Assembly: GCF_024868665.1 (NCBI RefSeq)
Contig: NC_079913.1
Coordinates: 11,715,246 to 11,779,245, forward strand
Length of the DNA stretch: 64,000 bases
Direction of reading: 5' to 3'
Source of the DNA: Triplophysa rosa
Lineage: Eukaryota > Chordata > Actinopteri > Cypriniformes > Nemacheilidae
Every line of letters begins with the position of its first letter. The first letter of the stretch is position 1. Below the pieces are notes generated by a model that was given only the letters and a program-made list of their open reading frames with translations, made no database searches and was not told where the DNA came from. The position numbers and the translations under genes were made by a program. This document shows, piece by piece, positions 1 through 12,342 of this stretch.

Positions 1-1259
1 GACAAACAATATATCAAAGAACAGAGTCTCTGCTTCTACACAAAAGAAGCCATATTCATCCATCTTAATTTGTTCTTTTTTTATCACCTCTTAGATGTAG
101 GTACTAGGTTTCTTCAAAAATGCATCACTTTGATTAAACAGCTGAGATAATTAGCATTTTTTGTCAAAGACTCCGCCCAGATTAGACTCGGAAGAACAAT
201 GATTAAAAACAGATAAAATATATACTTTCTTGGTTCAGAGATTCTGTACACCAAAAGGTGTGTAACAGCGCCACCTGCTGTACAACTGTACAAACACCGA
301 TTGCCCTAATAACTCGTCTTTGGCAGGGAAAGGTTGATTTTTAAATGACGAGATAAGTCGTCAATGGCAGGGAAAGAGTTACCAGTTTGGGGGCTTGATG
401 ATTTTGCTATCGATTTCCCAGCAAGAAGCATAACACAGCACAACTCAAGTGTAGAAACCTAGGTAAACCTTTTAGGGTAAAGCCTAACTTTTAGCCTGCT
501 AGCTAATTTTAGCCAAACTCAAACTACATGGCAGTTGACAATGTGCGCATCCTTTCTTTCAGTTCCTTCGTGTCCAACAAGTAAAACTCAACCACATTAA
601 TAAAACAATACAAAATGTACTTACCCAACAGTAGTATTATATACGCCGTCACTTTTCGAAATTAACCAAACCGCCATTCCCAAGTCGTCTTCTTTTTTAG
701 TTTATTGGCGGTTGGCAAACCAACTTAAGGTGCATTACCGCCGCCAACTGGATTGGAGTGTGAATCACGGATTTTGACAGCATAAGTTTGGCAATCGTCC
801 ACTTTAATTTGTGAAAGGAAATATTTATAACATTATATCTGATTTATATGTATATGCATAACTTTCATAAAAGTAATACAATTGTAATAGGCCTACAGAA
901 AACGTCTCGAATAATGACTACAATGCAGTAGCTTTGTAATTACTTGACCACACAGGGCACTTTGCAAATATAATTTGTCATTAAATTAACTTAGATGAAT
1001 ACAAATGATCGTGCATTTAAAAAAGGATTTTCTGCTTTTTACAATGGGTGTTGCGTGACGTGTAAAGGACGTCAGTGGACGTCTATTCACAACATTTTTA
1101 AAACTAATTGGGGAACTCAAATTAATCATTGCAGTATTAATCAAGGTGTAAGCACATTTGCTTTTGCATATTTCATAAGAATTTTACAGAGGGTCATGAT
1201 GGACTAAAAATGCACGTGTGAAGGACGTCATTAAACTGCTCCTTAAGAGCAATATTCCA
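1..1259. other. Non-coding; no gene seen
   Basis: AT-rich sequence without a supported gene. About 310-385 carries two imperfect copies of a short motif ending TGGCAGGGAAAG. About 690-770 contains a GGCGGTTGGCAAACCAAC-type segment that I recognise as a dispersed fish repeat. Short ORFs here look random. Confidence 0.5.
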
Positions 1260-1632
1260 CTTCCACTACTCCTATAGTGTGCACTACTGTGCCTTATTAT
1301 ATCTACATCTTATGTATACATGTATATAACACTACCTCTACTTACTAAATTATCCATTTGCACAAGTGTACATACAATCTGTTAATATGTTTATTCTACT
1401 ATATACTACCCGGTACAATGTCTCTTATATGTTATTATCCCCCATTTTCTGTAAAATAGTCTTTATTTTATATATGCACAATTTAGAATCTTTTAGACTG
1501 TAAATCGTATTATATTGTATTGTCATTGTGTTAAATGTCTGTACTAGAAGCTTCCAACACCAAAGAAAATTCCTTGTGTGTGCAAGCACACTTGGCAATA
1601 AAGCTCTTCTGATTCTGATTCTGATTCTGATT
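1260..1632 (+). mobile_element. 5'-truncated L2-like LINE 3' end
   Basis: The segment ends in CTTGGCAATAAAGCTCTTCT followed by a (CTGATT)n tail at about 1606-1632. This 3' end with a short tandem tail is characteristic of L2/CR1-clade LINEs in fish. Only the 3' untranslated part is present. The left edge is approximate. Confidence 0.6.
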
Positions 1633-3009
1633 AGAAGACGTCCTCTCACAACCGATTCACAACAGGGTATTTATAGAAATACACGTAGCTAAAAGTCAAA
1701 GTAACAATTGTACATGCAACCCCTGAGAACTGTTGACATGTACACATGTATCTGAATGCATTTTTAGGAAATGTTCTGCATCACATGTGCACAGTCAAAG
1801 AGAAAAATCCAGAGAAACCTATTCTCGTTTCTCCCCTCGGAACGATGTATACAAGCGCGATGGATGGCTGTCAGCAGCACCGGCCCGCGCTAGGCGTTCT
1901 CGGATGGATACGTTGTCTGAAAGTCCTCGGGCTGACCTTCGATCGCTGTCGTACGTCTTCGGGGTGATGATGAGACTCTAGAGCCGAGCGAGTATCGATC
2001 AGAGGTCAGAAAGGCATCTTCTTTGCTGACGGTGAGCGAGAAAATAGGAGATCTATTTGAACACAGCCCGGTTTAAAGAGGAAAAGAAGGATTGAAGTAT
2101 GGTGCGTGCAGCCTGAGACAGATAGGCCAAATGTGCCAGAGAACGAGCGGGATACAAAAATTGTCACCGGAATGGAATTAATTGCAAGAAAGCAGACAGC
2201 GGGGATGAAAGAAGAATGCCGTCAACCAGTTCAACTCTATTTCCCCGCTGTCTTTCTCTCTGTCATCTCAGGTCTCCGAGCGCTTTTCGAAGTGTTTGCG
2301 AGGACTTTGCGATATCTGACAGAGCTGCGAGATAACTCTGGGCCCGGTTCCAAAACCTAGCGAGCGGCTTTTGACGACGGCATTTAAAGGTGTCCTTTCT
2401 GATATAATAATTACGGCATAATTACGCTGGTTTCTGAGATACAGAACAAGCAAATTCGAGAAAATTAAACCGCAACAATGCACGTACGCTTTGCGGACTT
2501 AATCCCAAAATGTGATGCTCTAAAATCATTACATATATCAATATATATGTGCCCAAGTGTACATGCGCATACTTACCAAGCAAAATATATATCTATATTA
2601 GACAGACATTATAGATATTTAGAGTTTTGCGAAAAACGAAATCTGTATAAATCAACGGTGGATTAAAAAGTCTTCCATGTCACCAACAAAGAGAACTCAA
2701 AATACTGGGATATTCCTGGGATATTCCAGCGAACATATTTACGTTGTGGCAACGTTGGCGCCACGTTCCATTTTTCCTCTGGCTACGTTCTCCCTACGTG
2801 CTGACAACTTAGAAATGTGAGACGCTAGAGGGGGCTGTAGCGATGTTGTTCTGCATAATTTAGTAACTGTGACATTCAGACCACTTTCATCAATCCTCGA
2901 TTCTATAGCAACTTATTTCTGTGTATTACCAATTTGCGCTACATGCTATTGTTATGTAGCTACAAAATAAATATAGATTAATAGACCAGTAGCGTCAATA
3001 GCGTTTTTA

Positions 3010-3192
3010 GGTAACACTTTATTTTACAGTGCCCTTGTTACACATGTTACAAGTATTTACTATAGTATTTACTATAAATTATGCATAATTACATGTAACT
3101 AACCTTGAACCTAACCCTATTGTAAGTACATGAAGTTACATTTATTACTCAGTACTTAAATGTATAATTACACTGTAAAATAAAGTGTAACC
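3010..3192. mobile_element. hAT-type MITE with 8-bp TSD
   Basis: The terminal inverted repeats read GGTAACACTTTATTTTACAG at the left and the complementary CACTGTAAAATAAAGTGTAACC at 3171-3192. The element is flanked by a perfect 8-bp duplication, CGTTTTTA, at 3002-3009 and 3193-3200. At 183 bp with no coding capacity it is a non-autonomous element; 8-bp duplications indicate hAT transposition. Confidence 0.85.
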
Positions 3193-3602
3193 CGTTTTTA
3201 TAATAATGTATACATGAAATAGACATGTTTGATGTATATTGAAATTGCACTTCCCAAAACTAAACATATACAGGTGCTGGTCATATTTATTAGAATATCA
3301 TCAAAAAGTTGATTTATTTCACTAATTCCATTCAAAAAGTGAAACTTGTAATATTATATTCATTCATTACACACAGACTGATATATTTCAAATGTTTAGT
3401 TCTTTTAATTTGATGATTATAACTGACAACTAATGAAAATCCCAAATTCAGTATCTCAGAAAATTAGAATATTACTTAAGACCAATACAAAGAAAGGATT
3501 TTTAGAAATCTTGGCCAACTGAAAAGTATGAACATGAAAAGTATGAGCATGTACAGCACTCAATACTTAGTTGGGGCTCCTTTTGCCTGAATTACTGCAG
3601 CA

Positions 3603-4008
3603 ATGCGGCGTGGCATGGAGTCGATCAGTCTGTGGCACTGCTCAGGTGTTATGAGAGCCCAGGTTGCTCTGATATTGGCCTTCAGCTCTTCTGCATTGTT
3701 GGGTCTGGCATATCGCATCTTCCTCTTCACAATACCCCATAGATTTTCTATGGGGTTAAGGTCAGGCGAGTTTGCTGGTCAATTAAGAACAGGGATACCA
3801 TGGTCCTTAAACCAGGTACTGGTAGCTTTGGCACTGTGTGCAGGTGCCAAGTCCTGTTGGAAAATGAAATCTGCATCTCCATGAAGTTGGTCAGCAGCAG
3901 GAAGCATGAAGTGCTCTAAAACTTCCTGGTATACAGCTGCGTTGACCTTGGACCTCAGAAAACACAGTGGACCAACACCAGCAGATGACATGGCACCCCA
4001 AACCATCA
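3603..4008 (-). pseudogene. Inverted copy of the Tc1-like transposase C-terminal half
   Basis: The left arm encodes, on the minus strand, the same catalytic-core segment as the right arm (QQDLAPAHSA, PIENLWG). It differs by scattered substitutions, such as a His for a Tyr near the QLHGDADF segment. It is the mirror copy that makes the element a palindrome. Confidence 0.85.
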
Positions 4009-4010
4009 NA

Positions 4011-4509
4011 GGCACAGAATCCACGTTGCTTGAGGTCCAGTGTAAAGTTTCCACAGTCAGTGATGGTTTGGGGTGCCATGTCATCTGCTGGTGTTGGTCC
4101 ACTGTGTTTTCTGAGGTCCAAGGTCAACGCAGCCGTATACCAGGAAGTTTTAGAGCACTTCATGCTTCCTGCTGCTGACCAACTTTATGGAGATGCAGAT
4201 TTCATTTTCCAACAGGACTTGGCACCTGCACACAGTGCCAAAGCTACCAGTACCTGGTTTAAGGACCATGGTATCCCTGTTCTTAATTGGCCAGCAAACT
4301 CGCCTGACCTTAACCCCATAGAAAATCTATGGGGTATTGTGAAGAGGAAGATGCGATATGCCAGACCCAACAATGCAGAAGAGCTGAAGGCCACTATCAG
4401 AGCAACCTGGGCTCTCATAACACCTGAGCAGTGCCACAGACTGATCCACTCCATGCCATGCCGCATTGCTGCAGTAATTCAGGCAAAAGGAGCCCCAACT
4501 AAGTATTGA
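4011..4509 (+). pseudogene. Tc1-like transposase, C-terminal half
   Basis: In frame from the loop into the right arm the sequence encodes the DDE catalytic core. It contains VMVWGAMSSAGVGPL, the second Asp in FQQDLAPAHSA, and the Glu in DLNPIENLWG, with 34 residues between that Asp and Glu, the DD34E spacing of Tc1 transposases. The C-terminus ends GAPTKY at a TGA. The N-terminal HTH domains and the first catalytic Asp region are absent, so it cannot be functional. Confidence 0.88.
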
Positions 4510-4796
4510 GTGCTGTACATGCTCATACTTTTCATGTTCATACTTTTCAGTTGGCCAACATTTCTAAAAATCCTTTCTTTGTATTGGTCTTAAGTAATAT
4601 TCTAATTTTCTGAGATACTGAATTTGGGATTTTCATTAGTTGTCAGTTAGAATCATCAAATTAAAAGAAATAAACATTTGAAATATATCAGTCTGTGTGT
4701 AATGAATGAATATAATATACAAGTTTCACTTTTTGAATAGAATTAGTGAAATAAATCAACTTTTTGATGATATTCTAATTATATGACCAGCACCTG

Positions 4797-6154
4797 TATA
4801 GGCCTAAGTATAGGTATTATTAACTATTAATTAAAAAAAAAATTCATAACCGTTAACTACCATACCGGCAGCTCGGACAGCCTTGAGTTGACTGGACAGC
4901 TGAAAGAGATCCGTTACATTAGTATAGTATCGTAAAAGCGTTTTCTAAGTATTTACCAATTTTATTGAAAAAATCCTACATGCCCCAAAACAACAAATTT
5001 AAGACAATTTTCTAAGCGTTTGAGCTGAAATGGAGTCACGCAAACATATAAGTTATACAGAAACTCTAAAACACCATTTTTGATTCTGTCATCAGTATAC
5101 TTGTTCATTTGAATTAATTTAGTATTTTTAATCTATTTCTTAACAGAACCAAAAAGCGATACATTTTTCCGATGAATTACAGCGAACTCTCCTTTGAACG
5201 ACAGCCCGACTTGCGGTTAAAATTTAAAGGGGTGATGTAACAATATGTCATGCGTTATTGAGTTATTTACAATGTCAAACGTGCTGTTTTAATATTTAAT
5301 AATAAATTTAAAAAACTTATTGTAACTGTTATTTTGACTTTGTATTTACCTATCCCGCACACCCACATTCTTAAAATGTAAAAAAACTTTTCTTTGCCAT
5401 AGAATAACTGTTTTGGTTCCATAAACAACCCTTTAACAATTTTAGAACCTTTCTATTTCACGAATCGTTCTTTGTAGTACTTGATTATAAAAGTAAGAAT
5501 GAAATGGTTTTAGATGAACTTTTAATGAAAGATTCTTTGGGGAAGTGTAGCAAGTTGCCGGCCGCCTTGTAGAGCCCTCCGAATCGATCGCTTAATGCAT
5601 TCTATTTTAAGTTTCTCTTAGAAGGCAGCTGCCTATTTAGGCAGCTCTCAAAGTTTTGTAACGTATCCGGATCTAATAAGGAAGCAGGACCAGCGTGTGA
5701 GGTTTCGACTGTTAAATGTTAATGAGTGTCTCTCGCCCTAATGAATCTACTATTATCAAAAGGCTCAGGCCTGAGGTTTAAAGGTAATTAGATATTGATC
5801 ACATTGCTAATTCCATATCCGCTCCCATCTTCAAAAGGAAGGCTGCCCGCACAGGCAATTTACACGGGAAATCTATAAACCGTTTCTAGGCTGAGCCGGC
5901 ACACCCACGGGCCACCGTGGTGTGTTCGCGAAGTTAATATACTGTACTCGGAGGCTGTACATAATTACAGCTATCGTATCGTGTTTTTTCTACAATCTTT
6001 CAGAGAGTGCCGTGCAAGTAATTACATTTTTCATGTTGGTTTCTTTTTGTGCAGTACATATCTAGTAACCCTGCCCCTAAGTAGTGCCTGAAAACAAAAA
6101 CTGTAATTTTGTGCTTTGTTAAAATGTGATCTTTTTTATCTCTCCTTCGTGTCA
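4797..6154. other. Non-coding; no gene seen
   Basis: AT-rich flank with no ORF above background and no clear terminal repeats. Short self-complementary bits occur (for example GGCAGCTGCC near 5624), but nothing I can name. Confidence 0.4.
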
Positions 6155-6304
6155 TTCAAAACATGATTCTTTCTTCTGTGGAACACAAAATAAGATATTT
6201 TGAGAAACGTCTCAGTGGTTTTGTGTCCATACAATGGAAGTCAATGGGGTCCAGTGTTGTTTGGTTACCAACATACTTCAAAATATCTTCTTTTGTGTTC
6301 TGTA
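6155..6304 (+). mobile_element. Dispersed foldback MITE, left part
   Basis: Contains CTTCTGTGGAACACAAAATA, then CAATGGAAGTCAATGGGG, then TTCAAAATATCTTCTTTTGTG. This is a very common cyprinid foldback repeat, and the same family is at 35715-35955. The copy stops at about 6304 and resumes at about 7258, indicating a later insertion. Confidence 0.65.
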
Positions 6305-7257
6305 TGTAACACCTCTGGCTATGAGTAGACAAAACCCTGACAAAAAGAGACTCAAATAAATCCACCTCAACAGAAAGGGCAAACCACACAGCAAATCAGT
6401 GCATAATTCTTAACGCAAGTGATAAACCCCAAAAAAGACAAAAACAACAAAACACACAAATAGTCTCTCCCCCTCTGTTAAGCCTCAATATCGCATCAAA
6501 TAAATCACATGACATGTGGATATATACCCGGCACAAACACAGATACAAAAACAAAAAAAGAAAAGAAATCACAATTAATATTTTAAAATGGTCCAAGCTG
6601 CTTCGCCAAACCAGAATATAAGGCTTGTTAGTTCCATATATTTACACAACTGACGAAAATGTCCCACACTCACTCAAACATATCGTACAGATGAACTGGG
6701 CATGAAACCCACGATATCCACACAGTCCGCAGTATCCCCAGGGTGGTGAAACAGCAATATGAAACCGGTCTAGGAAACAGCAGCTAGCGCTCTTAGGCCG
6801 CACCTAAAAATATAAATATAATTAAAAACACAAATAGTCCAGCAGTTAAGCAATTTCCCCCTTCCAACGAAAAAAGAACCCACAATAGAATTTCTTACCT
6901 CCCAGATTATCGTAACTTTATACTACCTGCGCTTGTCACTTCACGCACACACATCCCTAATAACAAACACATATTTACACTATGATCTGCAACTGGATAA
7001 AATGGGAAAATAAATCGGGCAACTCACCAGGGGAAAGCAACAGGAAATCAACCCAAAGACCTTTTCTACCCACACAACATGCGCACAGGAGAAGAATCAA
7101 AAACGCCACGCTTAAACATGCTTTTATAAAGCCACTAACACCTTGATAATTGCACCACACAGGTGTGCTCAATTTCAGGACGCAGCTCCGCGCCAGTGGG
7201 CGTATCTCCCCATTTGAAATATACACCAAAATAAATATTAACACTTAACCTGTCACA
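6305..7257 (-). mobile_element. LTR-like insertion (probable solo LTR)
   Basis: A 953-bp block interrupts the MITE. Read on the minus strand it begins TGTGACAGG and ends GGTGTTACA, the TG...CA ends of LTRs. It has a CTTTATAAAAG TATA-like box about 125 bp in. No gag or pol coding is visible, so it would be a solo LTR. A clean target duplication is not visible (TTCTG at the left, TTCAG at the right), so age or an alternative class must be considered. Confidence 0.5.
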
Positions 7258-7336
7258 TTCAGAAGAATGACAGTCATATAGGTTTGGAATGATGTGAGGG
7301 TGAGTAAATATGATGAAAGATTTTCCATTTAGTCCG
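7258..7336 (+). mobile_element. Dispersed foldback MITE, right part
   Basis: It resumes with AGAAGAATGACAGTCATA, then AGGTTTGGAATGATGTGAGG and GTGAGTAAATATGATG, the usual right end of the family seen at 6155-6304. Together with that left part it would make one copy split by about 950 bp. Confidence 0.6.
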
Positions 7337-9266
7337 TTTAAGCTGTGAAGTGCCACGCTTTTCGCCATGGTCAATGGTGAGGCTATACCGTGTGAGCCTA
7401 TACTTATTTTATTTTCAGAATGTTTAAGTTTGTGCACTGACGCATATTTACAATCCCAACGTGGCCGATCCCTCTCAGCAAACATCTTAAAATCACAATA
7501 CAGAGAAATTACAGTACGGAATGAGGATCTGATAAAAGTAATAGAGCTCTTGAAAGATAAACTCAGTCTGAAACGTTTCCGTTTATAACACATTAAAATT
7601 ATAACACATTAAAATTAGACAATTCATCCGGCACGTTTTCGATATGCAGTTTTTCACTGCTTGTGGAAGTGTGTAAAATTATAACAAGATACTTCGTGTC
7701 TTTAATTTAGTTGTAATGAATGTCCTTCGTGCAGAAGCTTTCCCAAAAAGAAATGTCGGTCATCTATTTGGGGATGTTCACACAGCTGACACGTTCTTGC
7801 ATTAAATACAGAGTACCACAGTGGACTCTGAATGCGAGTAGGAATATTTCTTGCCTCACGCGTGAGACATAGGCTCAAAATTGCTTCGGTTTGTCATTTA
7901 AATGGGTGACGTATTTTGTTTAATTTTATTTGGTGACTTCACTCGATTGAAAAGCATTCGAGAGCTGCAAGCCAGGGGCGGTACAAAACGATAGGAAACT
8001 TTACTTTATGTGAAGAAGATCAAATTAAAATTTACAAAGTATAGCCAACCTAATCTCACAGGAACGCGTCCGTATTTTGAGGTGGCTAGTTCGTATGAAA
8101 GTGAATCGAACGTCAGACTGTTATTAGAATAAGCAACACTGAAGCCCATCCCCTAACCCCACCCCTAAACCTAACGTCACTGGCACCAAAGCAAATCGTA
8201 CTGAAATGTATGATTAAAAGTTACGAATTTCGAATTCCCATGAGATGTTCAATTTAGTTTCCCAATGCATTTTCCTGGTATTATTTGAAAGAATTCAATA
8301 ACCAAACCAATGTTGACGTGGGTTGCAGCATTAAAGTAATGAAAAATTCCCCCTTTTTTGCCGTTTCCGATCCCCGGAAATAACACAGACTGTCAATCAG
8401 ATTTCTTCTGAAAAATATAAATAAACAGCAAACTTCTGACCTCTAGATGCAATCTGCTCTGATAAAGTGAGTGCAGTCAGTTTTAGAGCGCACAATGACA
8501 GATTCGACGCCGTTGTCATTTCCCCCAAGATGCCAAACGCAACCCTCTGTTCTTTTTTGTTTTCTCTTTTGATTCATTCAACTGAAACATCAAAGCCGTT
8601 TTCTCATTCGAACGTGCCGACTGCTCCGAATTCATTACGATTTGGTGTAAAATCCTATTTTGCCCCGTTTCGTTGTAGAAGCGATTAACAATGCGGTGAG
8701 GCGACAGGCGCTTTGAATGATCGTTAGGGAAACTATTGTTTGATATCTTGAAAACTCTAGACAAATGAATGCATATTGCATGCTAAAGTACGTGGCTGTG
8801 CATGCGAGAAAAAAGCATTTCTGCTAAATTACGCCGCCCTGAGATTTATGCAACGTTTTGAAAAGGTTATTGTAAAGATAAAATTGTAATCTCGCCTTTT
8901 CCGTTTCTACAAATGCCACTTTACGCTACAATAACCAATGCTGAAAATTATTTATGATCTAATTTTATTTCTCGTATTTTTTGGATACGAGCAGGGATTC
9001 GGAGCTGTGCATGAATAATGATGCCGGTCGATCAATAACCAAAACACTGAGCCTCAATAATTCACGTTTTGCTGACAAAAATGGTTTCTTCTGTTTCTCT
9101 CTGCCTTTTCCCATCAGCCTGCATATTTGGCTCGTACTGTTGTTTTGATCTGTAAGTGTCTCGCAGCACTTTTCAAAATGGAAGAGAAGGGAGGACATTA
9201 GCCTGTGAACTTGTCCGTGATGCCTAGAACCTAGAGGAAAACACATTCTTAAGCCCTGTTTGGGCA
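7337..9266. other. Non-coding with a probable MITE near 8050-8250
   Basis: No gene seen. At about 8050-8250 a segment runs from AATCTCACAGGAACGCGTCC through CCCCACCCCTAAACCTAAC to CCCATGAGAT. I recognise it as a dispersed fish repeat with weakly inverted ends. The rest has no recognisable structure. Confidence 0.4.
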
Positions 9267-9909
9267 GGATTAGTATTACCTGGGGACCTCTGGTCATTTG
9301 TAATAATTGCAGAGATTGTCTGTGATCTTAATCCCGTGCGAATCGGCCATGTCTGTAATTTGTAAAGTAAAAATTCCCCCACAAATCACCTACCATATTT
9401 TGACGAATACCGAGGTCCTGTGATAATATTAGTCCAGTGCGAATCGCCATCTCTGTGATTTGGCGCGCTCATATATCATTTTTCAAGGTTTATCCACCGT
9501 TTGCTAATAATGGAGGCTGTTTTGATATTAATTTGGTTGCGGATTCATTTCCACACATTGTCAAAACTGTTGTTTTGACCGGGAGTCTTCCGTTTATTTA
9601 TTTATCTTGGAAACGCTTGTAAAAGCACTTTTCACATAGAGATCCCAGAAAATACACGGAAAATGTGTCCGGTAATTTGTCCCGGGATCGTTAGATTTTG
9701 TACATTCACACTGCCAGTGATTTTCTGGAATCTGTGCGTGCGTTCACACACATTCCGTGAAGATCCCATAAAGACACATGGCGTGATATACTGCAAAGTT
9801 ATGTAATGTGCATTTTTTTGGTCGTGAAATGAGGGTTGATAACTGTGAACGATACTTGTGTTTTTAGTTGGCTAAATAGCGCAGTTTGTTATTATTACTG
9901 CCTTCCTTT

Positions 9910-9944
9910 ATTAATTAGGCCTATTTTATTTAGGCCTAATTAAT
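9910..9944. repeat. Short perfect hairpin
   Basis: Two 14-nt arms, ATTAATTAGGCCTA and its complement, surround a 7-nt AT loop. It is AT-rich and could be a cruciform; no function is implied. Confidence 0.6.
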
Positions 9945-11494
9945 AATCTCTTTTTTTGGTTATTATTCTGTAGCATATATTGTTGCCTTTTGCAAATGAC
10001 AAAGACTTTTGTATTTATATTTTTATTGGTAAATGCAGAACAATGAAGAGGCACAAGAACGCAAGGTAGGCTATAGCCCAACAAGATTAAGCTAAATATA
10101 AAATGTCATATGAAAACATATGAATGCAAATTGTTCAGTACTGTTCAGTGCAAATTTACACAACCTTAATAAAAAAATATAACGGAATCCTGCGAAGTTA
10201 AACTGAGCCAGTATTTTTGCAACATAGCCTAATGCAATACAAAAGGCACGGTATAATATTTTTTCAGTAATATGATGTACAACAATGTGAGTTTAAAAAT
10301 AAGTTTATCATTTTTTAAAACAAAGTTTGAGAAAAGTTTTTGAGCATTTAGATTTTGTAACCATTTCGGAATAAGATCACGCAGATCGAATGAAAAACCC
10401 GCTAATAGGACCTAAAGCATATTGCACATAATTCTATAAAAACCACAAATAAACACTAAGGTCGGTATATGATCACCGGTAGGTGATATTTTGGAGTTAG
10501 TCTGTTAACAAGCGGGTTTCCATCACTCTGGTTTTATTCGCATTTTGAAGTTTCGCATCAGAAACGAGTAATGGAAACACCAAATTACGAATTAAAAACC
10601 TTTAATTTGCAAAAAAAAAGCTTTTACGCTCGCTTGAGGTGGTTTTACATTTTTCGAAAAAGAGTTAATGCGAATAATGGGAGATGAAAACGCATTTGCC
10701 GAATAAATTCCTCCAAAAAGTCTCGTAACTGCACTATGAGACGGCGAAACCTGACTAAACAGAGTACTGATCTTGCATTAATTGTGTTTCGTAATCGTCT
10801 GCTTGCGCAAGTATTATTATATATGAAAATTATAATATTCAGTGGCTTCTCTTACTATTCTTACTGATATTTAGTGGCAGTTTATTAGGACAGTGACGGC
10901 TGACTAGTTGGATGGAAATGGTTCTTATTCGCAAAAGTTTTATGCGATATTTCCAATTTTGCACAGAAACACACGGGCTTCTCCGCAGCACGAGCACGGA
11001 AGGTGCACACAGCCGTTTTTAAGGTTGGTAAGCGATCAAGTTTATTGAGTATTGTGTATTTTCGTGTTAATATTTTTGATAGAAGTAATTTCAAGTTTAA
11101 ACAGCGTTTAGAAGCAGACAACTCTATTCTCGCATCTGACCTTATGTTTGGTGATTAGGACTCTTGCATTCATCCATGCTTAAGCTAAAGACAAATAGTA
11201 GTTTTTGATTTACAAAAGGAAAAAAATTATCGCTTAACTATATTTGTTTTCATAGCCAAATTATTTACGATCTTTTATAGATGTGTGCCATCACTACATG
11301 GCTTTTACGGCATTGTTTCTGCCTTTTGTTCACACAGGGCGCTTTCCGGGACTGTTCCTGTTAATGTTATAGGTCCCCTTTCCAGAATCATTTTTCGGAT
11401 CTATCCGGGATGCATTTGCGTTCACACAGAAGGCACTCTGGCAATTTTTTGGCAATTTTCCGGGATCAGCGGGCTGTGTGAATGGGGATTTAAC

Positions 11495-12067
11495 TGTCAC
11501 GATCGTGAGGAGGGGAAGAACCCAGATGCAGGCAGGCAATGAAGGGGTTAACAAAGACTTTAATATAAATACCAAGACAAAACAAAAACCCACGATGGGG
11601 GAAAATCAACTAAGGATAAATACAAATAAAAACTTCCCACGAGGGGGCAAAACGTAAAGACAGGATCAAAATAAAACTAAAATCCACAGACAGGGCAAAG
11701 CAACAGGAACACGGGCAAACACAGACACTAAACAACCAGGTAAGCACGTAAGTTCACTTACACAGGACGCAGCAAACACAATAACCACAACGTATGTAAT
11801 ACAAGAGCACAGGACAAAGAAACATGAGGGCATTTATAGATAAGACAAACGAAGGATAACGAGCGAGGGCAGGTGTGAAACATAAGACACGGCAGGGAGA
11901 CAATACAGGAAACGAGAGGAGCGGGGCCAATGACGAGACACTGGAGAGAACGCATATTATTGTCAAAAGGACAATAATATGTTACTCTCCACACATAACC
12001 AAAGACTTTGTCATGGCTCTGCTACAGGACCAAGAAAAACATGACTAAATGAAGCACAGCCATGACA
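11495..12067 (-). mobile_element. Solo LTR with 5-bp TSD
   Basis: The 573-bp block has TGTCA...TGACA ends and is flanked by a perfect TTAAC duplication at 11490-11494 and 12068-12072. On the minus strand it contains a TATA-like TCTATAAATG and later ATTAAAGTCTTTG as a polyadenylation-like signal, in the order expected of an LTR. No internal retrotransposon genes flank it, so it is a solo LTR left by recombination. The family is probably Gypsy-like, judging only from the 5-bp duplication and the ends. Confidence 0.75.
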
Positions 12068-12074
12068 TTAACAT

Positions 12075-12146
12075 TGTCAGCATTTGAGACTCGTGATCGT
12101 GCACCGGACAGAAGATCACCGCGATCGCGGGTCTCAAATGCTGACA
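12075..12146. repeat. Short inverted repeat
   Basis: TGTCAGCATTTGAGAC at 12075-12090 is perfectly inverted at 12131-12146, with a GC-rich 40-nt loop containing GATCACCGCGATCGCGG. It is possibly a minimal MITE relic. Confidence 0.5.
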
Positions 12147-12342
12147 GCATATATCATTAAACACCATACAACAATAGGCTATTCAAACTATATGCAAAGC
12201 CTTGCCACCACATCCGGGAAATAAGTCAGTAAATTTAAGTTAAATCACAGGCTTCACTTATCCCGTGCGAATGCGCTACATGATCACAGACAATCTCTGC
12301 AATTATTACAAATGACCAGAGGTCCCCAGGTAATACTAATCC

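Larger units (their letters stand above)
3271..4796. mobile_element. Palindromic Tc1/mariner derivative
   Basis: The two halves, 3271-4008 and 4061-4796, are near-perfect inverted copies around a loop of about 52 bp. Both ends read CAGGTGCTGGTCATA next to a TA dinucleotide, as for Tc1/mariner. Each arm carries the 3' half of a transposase gene plus its terminal repeat. The 5' half of a normal element (DNA-binding domain) is missing and replaced by an inverted copy of the 3' half. An ambiguous base N sits at 4009, exactly where the left arm meets the loop. Confidence 0.88.
9267..12342. mobile_element. 3-kb structure bounded by a perfect 61-bp inverted repeat
   Basis: Bases 9267-9327 and 12282-12342 are perfect inverted copies over 61 bp (GGATTAGTATTACCTGGGG at the left edge). 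The motif CCCGTGCGAAT recurs at about 9332 and 12262, inside the arms, and at about 12341, at the outer edge of the right arm. The interior has no transposase that I can recognise. It includes TTCACACA-flanked GC-rich segments near 9650-9780 and 11330-11480, which look like a second, nested repeat, and a solo LTR at 11495-12067. It is best read as a large non-autonomous DNA transposon or composite; the family is unknown. Confidence 0.55.
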
